DNA from: Delphinapterus leucas
Taxonomy: Eukaryota; Chordata; Mammalia; Artiodactyla; Monodontidae
Direction: 5' to 3'
Length of the DNA: 64,000 nt
NCBI RefSeq assembly: GCF_002288925.2
Contig: NW_022098024.1
Location: 2,616,814-2,680,813 of the forward strand
A model generated the notes under the pieces. The model searched no databases, was not told the DNA's origin, and saw only the letters and a list, made by a program, of their open reading frames with translations. Position numbers and translations under genes: made by a program. How positions within the stretch are numbered: position 1 is the stretch's first letter; every line of letters begins with the position of its first letter. Shown here in pieces: positions 45,965 to 56,417 of the stretch.

Positions 45965-46822
45965 AGCATTTGTTGTAGAGCTGGTTGGGTGGTTCTGAAT
46001 TCTCTTAGCTTTTGCTTGTTTGTAAAGCTTTTGATTTCTCCATTGAATCTGAATGAGATCCTTGCCATGTAGAGTAATCTTGGTTGTAGGTTCTTTCCTT
46101 TCATCACTTTAAATATATCATGTGACTCCCTTCTGGCTTGGAGAGTTTCTGCTGAGAATCAGCTATTGATCTTATGGGAGTTCCCTTGTATGTTATGTTG
46201 TTTTTCCCTTGTTGCTTTCAATAATTTTTCTTGTATGTTATGTCATTTTTCCCTTGTTGCTTTCAATAATTTTTCTTTGTCTTTTATTTTTGTCAATTAG
46301 ATTACTATGTGCCTCCATGTGTTTCTCCTTGGGTTTTTTCTGACTGGGACTTTCTGTGCTTCCTGGACTTGAGTGGCTATTTCCTTTCCCATTTTAGGGA
46401 AGTTTTCGAGTATAATCTCTTCAAATATTTTTTCAGGTCCTTTCTCTCTCTCTTCTCCTTCTGGGACCCCTATAATGTGAATGTTGTTGTGTTTAATGTC
46501 CCAAAGGTTTCTTAGGCTGTCTTCATTTCTTTTCATTTTTTTCTTTATTCTGTTCTGTGGCAGTGTATTCCACCATTCTGTCTTCTAGGTTACTTATCCG
46601 CTCTTCTGCCTCTGTTATTCTGCTATTGGTTCCTTCTAGTGTATTTTTCACTTCAGTTATTGTATTGTTCATCTCTGTTTGTTTGTCCTTTACTTCTTCT
46701 ATGTCTTTGTTAAACATTTCTTGCATCTTCTTGATCTTTGCCTCCATTCTTTTTCCGAGGTCCTGGATCATCTTCACTATCATTATTCTGAATTCTTTTT
46801 CTGGAAAGTTGCTCTTATCCAC
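45965..46822 (-). pseudogene. L1-D ORF1 (RNA-binding protein), frameshifted
   Basis: The first part (46822-46523) carries LPEKEFR-like FPEKEFRIMIVKMIQDLGKR and a coiled-coil (FNKDIEEVKDKQTEMNNTIT). The second part (46536-46297) is in another frame with IHIIGVPEGEE at the RRM start. The C-terminal domain continues to about 45965 through further stops. A 45-bp tandem duplication sits in the region at 46186-46275. Confidence 0.87.
46186..46275. repeat. 45-bp tandem duplication inside L1-D ORF1
   Basis: Copies 46186-46230 and 46231-46275 differ at two positions. The unit is a multiple of three, so it does not by itself shift the frame. Confidence 0.92.
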
Positions 46823-47786
46823 TTCATTTAGTTGTTTTTCTGAAGTTTTATCTTCTTCCTTTATCTGTTACAAAGACCTCTGACTTTTCATTTTCTCTAT
46901 CTTTCTGTGAATGTGGTTTTCCTTTCACAGGTGGCAGAATTGTAGTTCTTCTTGCTTCTCCTCTTTGCCCTCTGGTGGATGAGGCTATCTAAGAGGCTTT
47001 TGCAAGCTTCCTGATGGGATGGACTGGTGGTAGGTAGAGCTGGCTGTTCTCTGGTGGGCAGAGCTCAGTAAAACTTTAATCCACTCTTCTGCTTATGGGT
47101 TCCCTCCATGTTGGTTGTTTGGCCTGAGGCGACCTAGCACTCTAGCCTACCCCGCTCTTTGGTGGGGCTAATAGTGGATTCTGGGAGGTCTGATGCCAAG
47201 GAGTACTTCCCAGAACTTCTACTGCCAGTTTCCTTGTCCCCATGGTGAGCCACAGCCACTCCCTCTCTCTGAAGGAGACCCTCCAACACTAGTAGGTAGG
47301 TCTGGTTCAGTCTCCTATGGGGTCATTGCTCCTTCCCCTGGGTCCCAATGTGCGCACTACTTTGTGTGTGCCCTATAAGAGTGGAGTCTCTGTTTCCCCC
47401 AGTCCTGTTGAAGTCCTGCAATCAAATCCCACTAGCCTTCAAAGTCTGATTCTCTAGGTATTCCTCCTTCCATTGCCGGACCCTCAGGTTGGGAAGCCTG
47501 ATGTGAGGCTCAGAACCTTCATTCCTGTGGGAGGACTTCTGTGGTATAAGTGTTCTCCAGTTTGTGAGTCACCCACCCATCAGTTATGGGATTTGATTTT
47601 ATTGTCATTGTGCCCCTCCTGCCATCTCAGTGTGGCTTCTCCTTTGTCTTTTGATGTGGGGTATCTTTTTTGGTGAGTTCCAGTGTCTTCCTGTCAATGA
47701 TTGTTCAGCAGTTAGTTGTGATGCTGGTGCTCTCGCAAGAGGGAGGGAGTGCATGTCCTTCTACTCCCCCATCTTGAACCAATCTC
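46823..47786 (-). promoter_or_regulatory. L1-D 5' UTR / internal promoter region
   Basis: About 0.96 kb, GC-richer than the surrounding DNA. Its sense 5' end is 'tcaagatgggggagtagaag'. It shows no clear relation to the L1-B and L1-C 5' UTRs beyond the first few bases, so this copy belongs to another subfamily. Confidence 0.75.
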
Positions 47787-47857
47787 TAATTTAAATTTAA
47801 ACAGCTACATGTGTGTAGATTGTGGCTACCATATTTGGAAGCACAGCTCTAGAAGTT
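47787..47857 (+). repeat. hAT-like DNA transposon, right part
   Basis: 'taaacagctacatgtgtgta' and 'gtggctaccatatttggaag' complete the element begun at 41333. The first 12 bases are the probable L1-D target duplication. Confidence 0.6.
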
Positions 47858-47994
47858 ATGATGAAAGGCTAGTTAAAATACTTAAGGGGACCTTCAACTT
47901 CCAACCATACATTTCTTGAACTATGGCATGAGAAATTTCTACTAAGGAGCCCATAGATTTTTCTCTGTAAATAACTACATCATAATGACGGAAC

Positions 47995-48700
47995 ATTAAT
48001 TATTCATTCATCAAATATTTAGTGACTACTTATTATGGCCCAGACTCTATGCCAGGCACCTGTTATTCAACAGTGACTGTGTACAAACATTGACATTGTC
48101 TTCAAGGAGTTTATAGTCTGGAGGGAAATATAAATAATCACTATTGGAGACAGAAAGAGATACAGTAATCACAGTATACAATAAGTGTTATGAAGGAAAC
48201 AAACATGTGGCTAAGCTAAAGAATATGTGGTTTTGTGGAACCAGTTTACACACTTCAGTTGGAGGTGAAGCCTTCTCATTTGAGATGACATACAAATGAG
48301 GCTAGATGGGTAAGAAGGAGCTACCCATGTATGAGGGTGCAAAGGGAACAATTTCCAAAAGGAGGGACCAGCATATATAACAAACCCAGAGATAGGAAAG
48401 AGTGTGGCAACTAAGAGAAGGTCCATGGGATTGGAACATAATGAGTAGTACTAGAAGCTCCTGGGCAAGAATGAAAATATAAATGAGTTAAATCAGTAGG
48501 TCTCATATCATGAATGGAATTATTATTGTTATTATTATTATTATTTTAATTAGGAATGCAAAAGAAAGGCATTGTGGAATTTTCAGTACGGATGTAACAC
48601 AATCTCAAATTTGTTTTTACTAAATCGCTCTTGTTATCATTTGAAGAAAAAAAATTGTAGGGTAGAATAATGGCAACGGGAAACCGATTAGAAAATAAAA
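47995..48700 (-). repeat. L2 element, long fragment
   Basis: 'attcattcatcaaatattta', 'ctctatgccaggcacctgtt', 'caaggagtttatagtctgga' and 'gtgaagccttctcatttgag' follow the L2 3' half in reverse complement. An (ATT)n run (48519-48546) interrupts it. Confidence 0.6.
48519..48546. repeat. (ATT)n microsatellite
   Basis: ATT units with one GTT variant. Confidence 0.9.
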
Positions 48701-49764
48701 AATATGTCATTCAAAGATGTTGGCAACTTGCATTTAAGTGGTAGTAGCAGAGGTGAAATAAAGTGTAAAGAATCAAAATCCAAAATTGATACTATTTGCT
48801 GGGCCAAAGAAGGTTCAGTTTTGAATTGCTTCTTAGAGATTGTTCACAGAAAACCACTGTCAAAATAAATAAAGTAAAAATAAGTAAATTAGTAGGTAAA
48901 TAAATAAATAACCACTTTGTTCTAAGTAGCAGCAGAAATGTTTTTGGTTGCATTTGGATATATCGCTATCAGGAAATCATACTTATTTTACTAACCATTA
49001 TTAATCCAAAGAATCCAGTCACTTGAAATTGCACTGAGTTTTACAAAAGTTTCTAAGACAGAATTTCATTTAAAAGCTACATTTTTCAAGGTTGTTTAGT
49101 ATTAAAATTAATAGAAATTTTTCATGATAAAAAATCCCTGAGATCTAAGATAGTGACTTTTTTTTAGGTCAGTTTATTTTTTTCCAATTCTTTCATAAAG
49201 AGATTTCATCATTTTCAAAATCAATCAGCTGTCTTTGGGTATCTGTTTTATCTGAAAAACAAAGGCATTGGGTTAGATGGTCTCTGAAATCTTTTCTATG
49301 TCAAATCTCTGTGAATGCTCTAAATAATACTGTGCTAATCAGGAAAAACAAGCTCTTTTTCACCAAATTTCAAAAGAAAGCAGCCAGTTTTCTCTATCTG
49401 GTTGTAGGTCTTTACATCTGACTGGAATGTTGGGTTACTGTATAAGGCCAAGTGTGTTTGCATGAAAGCAGACCAACTCTGACACTAATAGATCAAACAT
49501 TTAAAAAAAAAATCAATCTATCTGACACTAATAGATCAAACATTTAAAAAAAAAATCAATCTGTCACCCTGGGACATTGCACTGCCCTGCCTGCTAATGT
49601 AATTCATACAGAGAGCAATAAATTATATGACTGAATCAACACTGCACAATTTCTATCTCGCTGACTATCTGATGTATTTTTGCATATTTTTTAAAAATTA
49701 AGCTTATATCTTATCAGTGTTTTCTAATGTCTTATGAACATGTCCTCTTAATTCTATCCTGTTA
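48701..49764. other. AT-rich non-coding DNA with a small tandem duplication
   Basis: Nothing recognised except the 43-bp duplication at 49478-49563 and a TAAA-rich run at 48865-48912. Confidence 0.5.
49478..49563. repeat. 43-bp tandem duplication
   Basis: Copies 49478-49520 and 49521-49563, both starting tctgacactaatagatcaaa, differ only in the last base. Each contains an A10 run. Confidence 0.95.
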
Positions 49765-49890
49765 TCCATTCATACAGAAGGATTTTTAGATACTATGTGC
49801 CAACCACTGTTCTGAGGATGAAGGAGTGAATAGTGCAGACTTAGTCCTCACAAAGCTTACATTCTTAAGAATACAATTTAAGTCCAAAAT
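49765..49890 (-). repeat. L2 3' end fragment
   Basis: 'actatgtgccaaccactgtt' and 'cacaaagcttacattcttaa' match the L2 end in reverse complement. Confidence 0.55.
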
Positions 49891-50256
49891 AAATATACCT
49901 TAATAAAAAGGTTAAACATTCTCTACCAACCATTAAGAATTCCAAGTAGTTTAGGCATTCACTTGGCAAGAAGTCATTTAATCCTCCAGAGAATCAGTAT
50001 GAAAAGTGGAAAGTAAGTGAAACTTTAAGTCCAAACTAGGATATCATCCCAGAGACTGGTTTCATTTGTATTTATTTACTTTACAATGTCACTATAAAGC
50101 ATAAATATGTCATTTCCTAATTTAAAATTTCCCCTTTCTTAGTCAATATTAAGTTTGTGTCCTGACAAGGCACCAAAAAGAAATTTCAAAACTATTTATA
50201 ATGTGATGAAAGAGAATAATAATGATGCTGATGTGGAAACATTTGCCTGAATTTTA
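49891..50256. other. AT-rich non-coding DNA, nothing recognised
   Basis: No feature seen. Confidence 0.45.
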
Positions 50257-50850
50257 CAAGTGTAATAAAATACTCTGATCTCATGGTAAGGTATGCCCCT
50301 AAATCACTCTATGACTATCTCTAAATGTAATATATTTTACAGAGTAATAAGATAACTAAGATAATTAAATAATCAGGTAAAATACAGTTAAATATCCAGT
50401 CTACACATTTCAAACCACTGTCTCTGAAAGGAAAATTCATCAGAGGGTTTAGCTGGGCTTTGTACAGAATCCTGTTCATTTTATCTTGAGCTCAGTCTCT
50501 AACCCAACCATCTGTTAACGTTTATGCCTACAAACGAAGCACATCCATTCCCTAAAGACACATGAAATTTCTCAATATGGGGACACTGCTCTTGGAGCTC
50601 CTAGAAATCTCTGGTGACATGTTAGGCAAGTGTCCTTAAGAGAAGGTGGAGCTGAGTCTGCTTCCCTATCACCTGGTTTCGTTGGCTTCCCACAAGTCTC
50701 ATCATTCACATGCTCTGAAATGATCTCAGCTTGCTCTCCGCAAAAGACTGTTAAGTTGGAGTCCAATAGTCCAAATATCTCTATGGAGACTAGATGTATA
50801 GTGATTACAGGGAATAGTGGGGAGGGGTAACTGTTGGTTAGTAAGTGGTT
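50257..50850. repeat. unclassified interspersed element, copy 2 (inverted)
   Basis: Reverse complement of the 38395-38970 element. The matching 20-mers are at 50720-50739 and 50265-50284. The two are collinear over their whole length with scattered substitutions and small indels; I judge identity at roughly three quarters to four fifths by eye. Short open frames inside (64 and 66 codons) are not shared between copies. Confidence 0.7.
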
Positions 50851-51251
50851 TGAAACTAGCTCTCACTAGTGATACCTAGCTTGATATTTTAGGCGCCATT
50901 TGTTATTTTATTGGTGTGCTATTTGTGTAAAAGAGAAATAATATTTTGAGGCACTGACTCTCACAAGACAAATGATGTTGTGGACCTCTTAGTAAGGAAA
51001 TGATTACATAGCAGTTGACCCAAAAAATATGCTTATAGACTAAGGACAGAACTACTGGCAAACATACTTAATGGTAAGTGCTACCTGGAATACCCTATCC
51101 TCAGGGGTGCTTTCAGAGGATGTACCTGCTCTGTCTAGCTTTGCTTATGGGAAATAAATATGGAATCTGAATTCATGAGACGTAGTTCCTTGGAAAATGT
51201 CCTTTAAATAATATCACTGAGGATGAAAAGTTTATGAAACAAATGGCTCCT

Positions 51252-51345
51252 GCTAAGGTCTGAATGTTGAAATCCTAATGCCCAATGTGATGGTATTTAG
51301 TAGGTGGAGCCCTCGGGAAGTGATTAGGTCATTACTCTGGCTAGG
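51252..51345 (+). repeat. MLT1/MST-type (MaLR) LTR, 5' fragment
   Basis: 'gaatgttgaaatcctaatgc' and 'ccaatgtgatggtatttagt', then 'agtgattaggtcat', are hallmarks of the MaLR LTR start. The remainder of the LTR is not recognisable. Confidence 0.7.
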
Positions 51346-52331
51346 AAAATTGTTGAGTCAGGAGTTTTGAATCCCACTAACCCCTTATTTAATAGTCCTG
51401 TCTAGCCATAAGGCATAAGGCAGATGGTTCATGGAGTCAATAAGGGATGATCAAGAATTAAACTGGATGGTTCCTCCAAATGTTTTAGCTACATCTGATA
51501 TGCTAGAGAATACACAGAGTACAGCAAAGTAAGGAGGACCAGTAGGCTAACGGATGCCTTCTTTTCTATTTGAATTTTGGAGTCCAGCCAGTCATAGTTT
51601 ACATTCTTATGGACATAGTAGACATACACCGTTTTGCCACAGTGCTATTTTATTTGTCAAGGAAATTGCCTTATCTAGTGAGTCTGGACTTGAACTTGCT
51701 ACTCATTAAGTGCAAGTTCATGCTCCACATTGATGCAGTCATGATCATTGTCTTTTCTGAGAGACTTAAGGATTATTTGTATCAATAAAGCTAATGGAGA
51801 GTAGTTGATACATCTGGCTAAAGTTTTAGAGCTAGCCAGTTTACAAAATTCCTGGGATTTACAGGAGCTGGAACAACCCAAATACATTCTTTATCACTGT
51901 AAAAAATAAGTTAAAAATCTCTCACAGAACCTGCTCATAAGCAAGAAACTCAAAGATGGAGATGGCTATTTGAGTTTTGGTAAAAATCATATTTCCAACT
52001 GAAGAATCCTATTGGCTCCTCTTCATAATCTCCAAAAAGAAGCTTTAATTGAAATGGGACTCTGAGCAAAAATAATTATTATAGGATTTACTGAAGTCTC
52101 TGTCACAGGCAGCCCACTCAGCTTTGTAAAATTCTAGAACATAAACCTAGGGATGGAGCTGAGAAGTTTTAGCATCTCTGCTGTTATTGTCTGCCTGGAG
52201 GGTGGTTTGGGTCCAAACCCAAAATAGATTGAAAGTGGAAGAGATCATAGTAAATAGAAAGAGTACTCATAAACGGGCCATGATCCCAATGAGGAATACA
52301 GCCATACTAGGTCCAGGAGGGCACCACAGAG
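51346..52331. other. non-coding DNA, nothing recognised
   Basis: Less AT-rich than most of the window. Open frames of 61-72 codons carry no known motif. Confidence 0.4.
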
Positions 52332-52350
52332 TAAGACAATCATACCTCTT
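52332..52350. repeat. target-site duplication, left copy (L1 fragment)
   Basis: taagacaatcatacctctt, matching 52628-52645 with one substitution and one 1-base indel. Confidence 0.8.
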
Positions 52351-52627
52351 TTTAAAAATTTTATTTTATTGAAGTATAGTTGATTTATAATGTTGTGTTC
52401 ATTTCTGCTGTACAGCAAAGTGATTCAGTTATACATATGTATACATTCTTTTTCATATTCCTTTCCATTATGGTTTATCACAGGATATTGAATATAGTTC
52501 CCTGTGCTCTACAGTAGGACCTTGTTGTTTATCGATCCTATATATAATAGTTTGCATCTGCTAATCCCAAACTCCCAATCCATCCCTCCCCCACCCCCTC
52601 CCTCGTGGCAACCACAAGTCTGTTCTC
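52351..52627 (-). mobile_element. 5'-truncated L1, 3' UTR only
   Basis: 'attgaagtatagttgattta', 'ctgctgtacagcaaagtgat' and 'atggtttatcacaggatatt' are the reverse complement of a cetartiodactyl L1 3' UTR. The 277-bp insertion is flanked by a target duplication. Confidence 0.88.
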
Positions 52628-52645
52628 TAAGACAATAATACTCTT
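52628..52645. repeat. target-site duplication, right copy (L1 fragment)
   Basis: taagacaataatactctt, see 52332-52350. Confidence 0.8.
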
Positions 52646-53500
52646 AATTATACCTCTCAGATCAAGCATTGAAAAAAAGTTGATGCTGGGAGGAACCTTC
52701 AGACCTGTTCTTTCTGGACAAAGGAAACTGGGGTCCTACTGGCTTCTAAACTGTGCATAAATACTTTCTCTGGATACTTTGGAGGAAAAAATGTGATTGC
52801 TCAGCTGGTATGTAGATGACTTCAGTTATCATTCAGTTGCAATTTGCAGGCTAAAAGCGAAAGGGCTAATCAAATAATGACTAATGAAATCATACCCATC
52901 AATGACCTGAGAGAAAGCTTGTAATCCCATAGAGGGAAGACTATTAGATATTCTAATCACTGTGGGATCAAATGTCTTTATAGATCGGTAACCACCTACA
53001 GTGCTAAAGATCAAGGCTATAGGGCGCCTGGGAGGGAGCATAATGTGAAGCCTAGTTGTGGCAGGATCACTGAGCAGTGTAGCTTTGTCATTATTCTCTA
53101 ATGTCCTGGTGCTACAGATTAAAAGGGAAATTGCTTTCCTTGTGGTGCAACTGCTTGAAATTTCACAGGGGAAAGAAAGCAACACCTTGTCATTGTTCTG
53201 GGGGGCAAAAACTTTGTGCTGTAAGATCTGGAGGCTGGTGTTTGTAAAACATTTAGTATTGAATACAGAATTTCATATGCAAAAGTTTATCTAATCATGA
53301 TCCAGTAACTCAGAATGTGTGACCCATAGGGAAAGCCTTTCCTGTTTGGAAGAAATAGAGTTTTACTGTCATTTTAATTGATATATGGTATAACAAACAT
53401 TACTTTAATCTCTCCATCACAATTATGTAGTGCAACAAAGGGCTAGTATATTTACACCATCAGGTTAGAAAAGATAGTGAGAGTCTGATCTCAATCTCTC
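52646..53500. other. unrecognised, moderately GC-richer stretch
   Basis: About 0.6 kb (52670-53290) is less AT-rich, with open frames of 118 codons (52829-53185, minus) and 78 codons (53058-53294, plus). Neither shows a motif I know. It may be an old ERV or other repeat piece, but I cannot support a name. Confidence 0.35.
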
Positions 53501-53591
53501 AATATAATATAATTATATTATATTATGTAATATATAATACATTATAATATATATAATATATTATATAATATATTATATTATTAATATAATA
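53501..53591. repeat. AT-only palindrome-rich tract
   Basis: About 90 bases almost wholly A and T in ATATAAT/ATTATAT units, with repeated self-complementary segments such as ataatatattatataatata. Confidence 0.9.
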
Positions 53592-54159
53592 CCTGTGGAA
53601 ACCAGAGGGACAAAATAAGAAGTGAGTTTGGCCTTAGAAAAATGACACAGAAAGATGTCTCCATCAGCACATATAAAAAGATTCAAGTATAAATAATTCA
53701 TGTATATTTTGATAATAGAGGGGGAAAAACCTGACTGATCTAGTAAGAGAATAATAAAAAAAAACCTGTGAAACAATATGATTCTACTTAATACTTTATA
53801 AAAAATAAAACCCTAATCCCATTTGAATGGTTCAAATTCTGGTCATTGTTATGGTGTTAGGGGACTTCTGTCTTTTGTGTAATATATTGTTGAACAATGG
53901 AAATTCATGTGACACATACGTGGAAAGTAGAAATTTGACCAAAGTCAGAGGGTGGACTGGGAAGGAAATAGTTTAAAACAGTTTTGTGATCCATGGTCCT
54001 TCTACTCATGGAAAGAAAGAATGTGTTATTAGTACAGATAATAATGACAGACCTCCTGGAAAACACACCAAAAATATTTGCCAGGAGAGTCCTTACCTAT
54101 GGAATTATTTTAATAGGATGTACTGTCTCTGCATGGAATAGTTTATGGTACATACACCT
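53592..54159. other. AT-rich non-coding DNA, nothing recognised
   Basis: No feature seen. Confidence 0.45.
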
Positions 54160-54184
54160 GGAATCTATGAATCTATGGTGAATG

Positions 54185-54640
54185 TCTCCATGTAGAAGTT
54201 TTTTCCTCTGAAATGCGTGTTCATGTCTTTTGTCCATTTTTCCTATTGATTTATAGGCATATTTCTATTTATTCTAGATACTAATTATCAGATATATGGG
54301 TTGCAAGTATCTTTTCCTAACTTGTGGTTTGTCTTCATTTTTTATGTGCTTTTTAAGAAACACAACTTTTTAAGTTAAAATGGTTGTATTTATCCTTCTT
54401 TCATATTGTAGTTATTACTTGATGTGTCTTTTTTTTTTTAAACTTCCCTCTCCCAAGATTATTAAGAGAATCTTTATAACATCTGAAATTGACAGTTTTG
54501 TCTGACATGAGATAGGCACTAATTTCATATTTTGTTTAACACCATGCATTGAGTAGTTTATCCTTTTTTCATTTTAGAATGTCACCTCTGCCATATTTCA
54601 AGTCATATATAGGCCAGGACTATTTTAGGCTCAAATCCAT
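54185..54640 (-). mobile_element. ancient L1 ORF2 C-terminal fragment
   Basis: 'tgttcatgtcttttgtccat', 'actaattatcagatatatgg' and 'cttttcctaacttgtggttt' are old-L1 landmarks in reverse complement. Heavily decayed. Confidence 0.6.
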
Positions 54641-54694
54641 TGAATTACAGTAAGGATTTCAGGTTTTTAATCTGACTGAGATAGGGAAATACCA

Positions 54695-55146
54695 TAAAGA
54701 GAATAATGGCCCCCAAAGATTTCCACAGCCAATTGCTGGAAGCTGTGAATATGTTACCTTATATAACAAAAGGAAATGTGCAGATGTGATTAAGTTAAGG
54801 GTCTGGAGATGGGGAAATTATCCTGGGTTATCCAGGTGGGCCTAGTATAATTACAAGGGCTATTATAAGTGGACAAGAGAGTCAGTCAGTAAGGAGATTT
54901 GACTAAGGAAGCAGGTGTTAGATGATGTGTTTTGAAGATGAAAGAAGGGAACATAAACCAAGGAATGCAGGCAACCTTTACAAACTGGCAAAGGCAAGGA
55001 AGATGATTCTCGCTGGAGCCTCCAGAAGGAATGCAGCTGAAACGTTGATTTTCACCTCTGTAGAGCTCACGTCAGGCTTCTGACGCACAGAAATTAAGAT
55101 AAATCTGTATTGCTTTGAGTTGCTACAGTAGCAATAGGACACAAAT
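54695..55146 (+). repeat. MLT1-type (MaLR) LTR, nearly complete
   Basis: About 450 bp: 'ggcccccaaagatttccaca', 'gtgaatatgttaccttatat', 'cagatgtgattaagttaagg', 'gcctccagaaggaatgcagc' and an end 'tgctacagtagcaatagga' come in the order of an MLT1-family LTR. These belong to non-autonomous ERVL-related elements. No internal sequence is present, so this is a solitary LTR. Confidence 0.8.
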
Positions 55147-55147
55147 G

Positions 55148-55450
55148 GGGGGGGTCCTTGGAGAGTTTTACACAGAGGAATTATGTGATTTAACCTACAT
55201 TTTAACAAGAGCACTCTGGCTGCTAAATTGAAACAGAATGCACGGGTCTAGGGTGGAGGTAAATCTACCAGTTAGGGATTATTGTTACAATGGAGGGAAA
55301 CTACAGTGGAGGATTAGACGAGGGTAAAATGGTAGAGGTGGTAAGTGGCTATATGTGGAAATATTCTAAAGGCAAGCTTCTCAGGGTTTTGGGTAGATTA
55401 GAATTGATCTGTGAAGAAAATAAGGTCAAAGTCAACTCTAAGAGTTTAGA
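55148..55450 (-). repeat. L2 body fragment
   Basis: 'gcactctggctgctaaattg' followed by a 'gtggaggtaaatctaccagt' block resembles L2 in reverse complement. Decayed. Confidence 0.4.
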
Positions 55451-55520
55451 TTAAGCAACTCAAAATTGTCTAAGGATGTACTTCATTTAAACACAGAGAT
55501 TCTCCCCCCATCATCTTTCT

Positions 55521-55641
55521 CTTCCTTCCCTCCTTCCCTCCTTCCTTCCTTCCTTCTTTCCTTTCATCCTTCTTTCCTTCCTTCCTTCTTTCTCTCTCTC
55601 TGTCTCTCCTATCTATCTATCTATCTATCAGCTATCTATCA
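55521..55641. repeat. compound (CCTT)n-(CTAT)n microsatellite
   Basis: A pyrimidine tract of CCTT/CTTT units (55521-55608) passes into CTAT units (55609-55641). Confidence 0.95.
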
Positions 55642-56169
55642 TATATCATCTATTTAAATATGCCTTGCCGTTTCCCTTAGCAACTAGTTCTGCTTTTAGC
55701 AATCTGGACTTTTAAAACAGATTTTACTGCCTACTTTGGATACAGACTGCTTTAGCCAAGTAGCTTCTTAAAATCTATTTCTAGAAGAGCCTGTATTCTA
55801 GTCTGAAATAGGTCAGTGCTGTGTGTAGATTGAGTAAGCAAGCCTCTGTTAACAGTATTTGTAGGGCACTGGGTTGATTGGGTGACCCACCCAAATCCCT
55901 TCCCACTCACATATGGTGCTGAAATGTTACTGGCCAATACAGTCATTCTCAGTGTTTATTACCTTCATGTTGTTCGTTTCAGTGACACAGTCCTAACTGT
56001 AGCATCTTCACCCATTGTGAGAAAGATGAGGTGATGGCTAATGAGGTGTTTGAGGGGGGACCTCCTTTTATAGAGGGATATATCCTACTATTCCAAGATG
56101 AGGAGAAAACTGTATAGAGGGTTTTAAGCTATTAATAATCAACTAGGTCTTTTTTGTAAATGAAGGAAC
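55642..56169. other. non-coding DNA, nothing recognised
   Basis: No repeat or gene signal supported. Confidence 0.45.
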
Positions 56170-56183
56170 TGAACCCAGGTTTT
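56170..56183. repeat. probable target-site duplication, left copy
   Basis: tgaacccaggtttt, matching 56404-56417 at 11 of 14 positions. Confidence 0.5.
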
Positions 56184-56403
56184 AAAAAAATTTTTATTGA
56201 AATATAGTTGATTTACAATGCTGTGCCAATCTCTGCTGTACAGCAAAGTGACTCAGTTATACACATAGAGACATTCTTTTTCTTTATGGTTTATCACAAG
56301 ATATTCAATATAGTTCCCTGTGCTATGCAGTAGGATCTCGTTATTTATCCATTCTAAATGTAATAGTTTGCATCTACCAACCCCAAACTCCCAGTCCAAC
56401 CCT
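56184..56403 (-). mobile_element. 5'-truncated L1, 3' UTR only
   Basis: 'attgaaatatagttgattta', 'ctgctgtacagcaaagtgac' and 'tatggtttatcacaagatat' show the same L1 3' UTR type as 52351-52627, in the same orientation. About 220 bp. Confidence 0.87.
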
Positions 56404-56417
56404 TGAATTCAGATTTT
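56404..56417. repeat. probable target-site duplication, right copy
   Basis: tgaattcagatttt, see 56170-56183. Confidence 0.5.

Larger units (their letters stand above)
41464..47786 (-). mobile_element. L1-D: full-length L1 with an assembly gap, inactive
   Basis: A minus-strand L1 from its 3' UTR (41464 to about 41700) through ORF2 and ORF1 to a 5' end whose sense sequence begins 'agagattggttcaagatggg' (47786). The 5' UTR is of a different type from L1-B and L1-C and matches the common cetartiodactyl L1 5' UTR as I remember it. It contains 100 N (43210-43309) flanked by repeated sequence. With that repeat removed, ORF2 spacing equals that of L1-B. It is dead because of an early ORF2 stop, a changed RT motif and an ORF1 frameshift. 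Confidence 0.9.

Noticed and set aside
38395..50850. Inverted pair first considered as arms of a large composite transposon around L1-D
   Set aside because: The interior is a mix of unrelated MIR, L2, hAT and L1 pieces of different ages, and the outer flanks show no shared target duplication.
55521..55641. Long pyrimidine tract considered as a regulatory or splice-related element
   Set aside because: It is a plain compound tetranucleotide microsatellite with no flanking exon.
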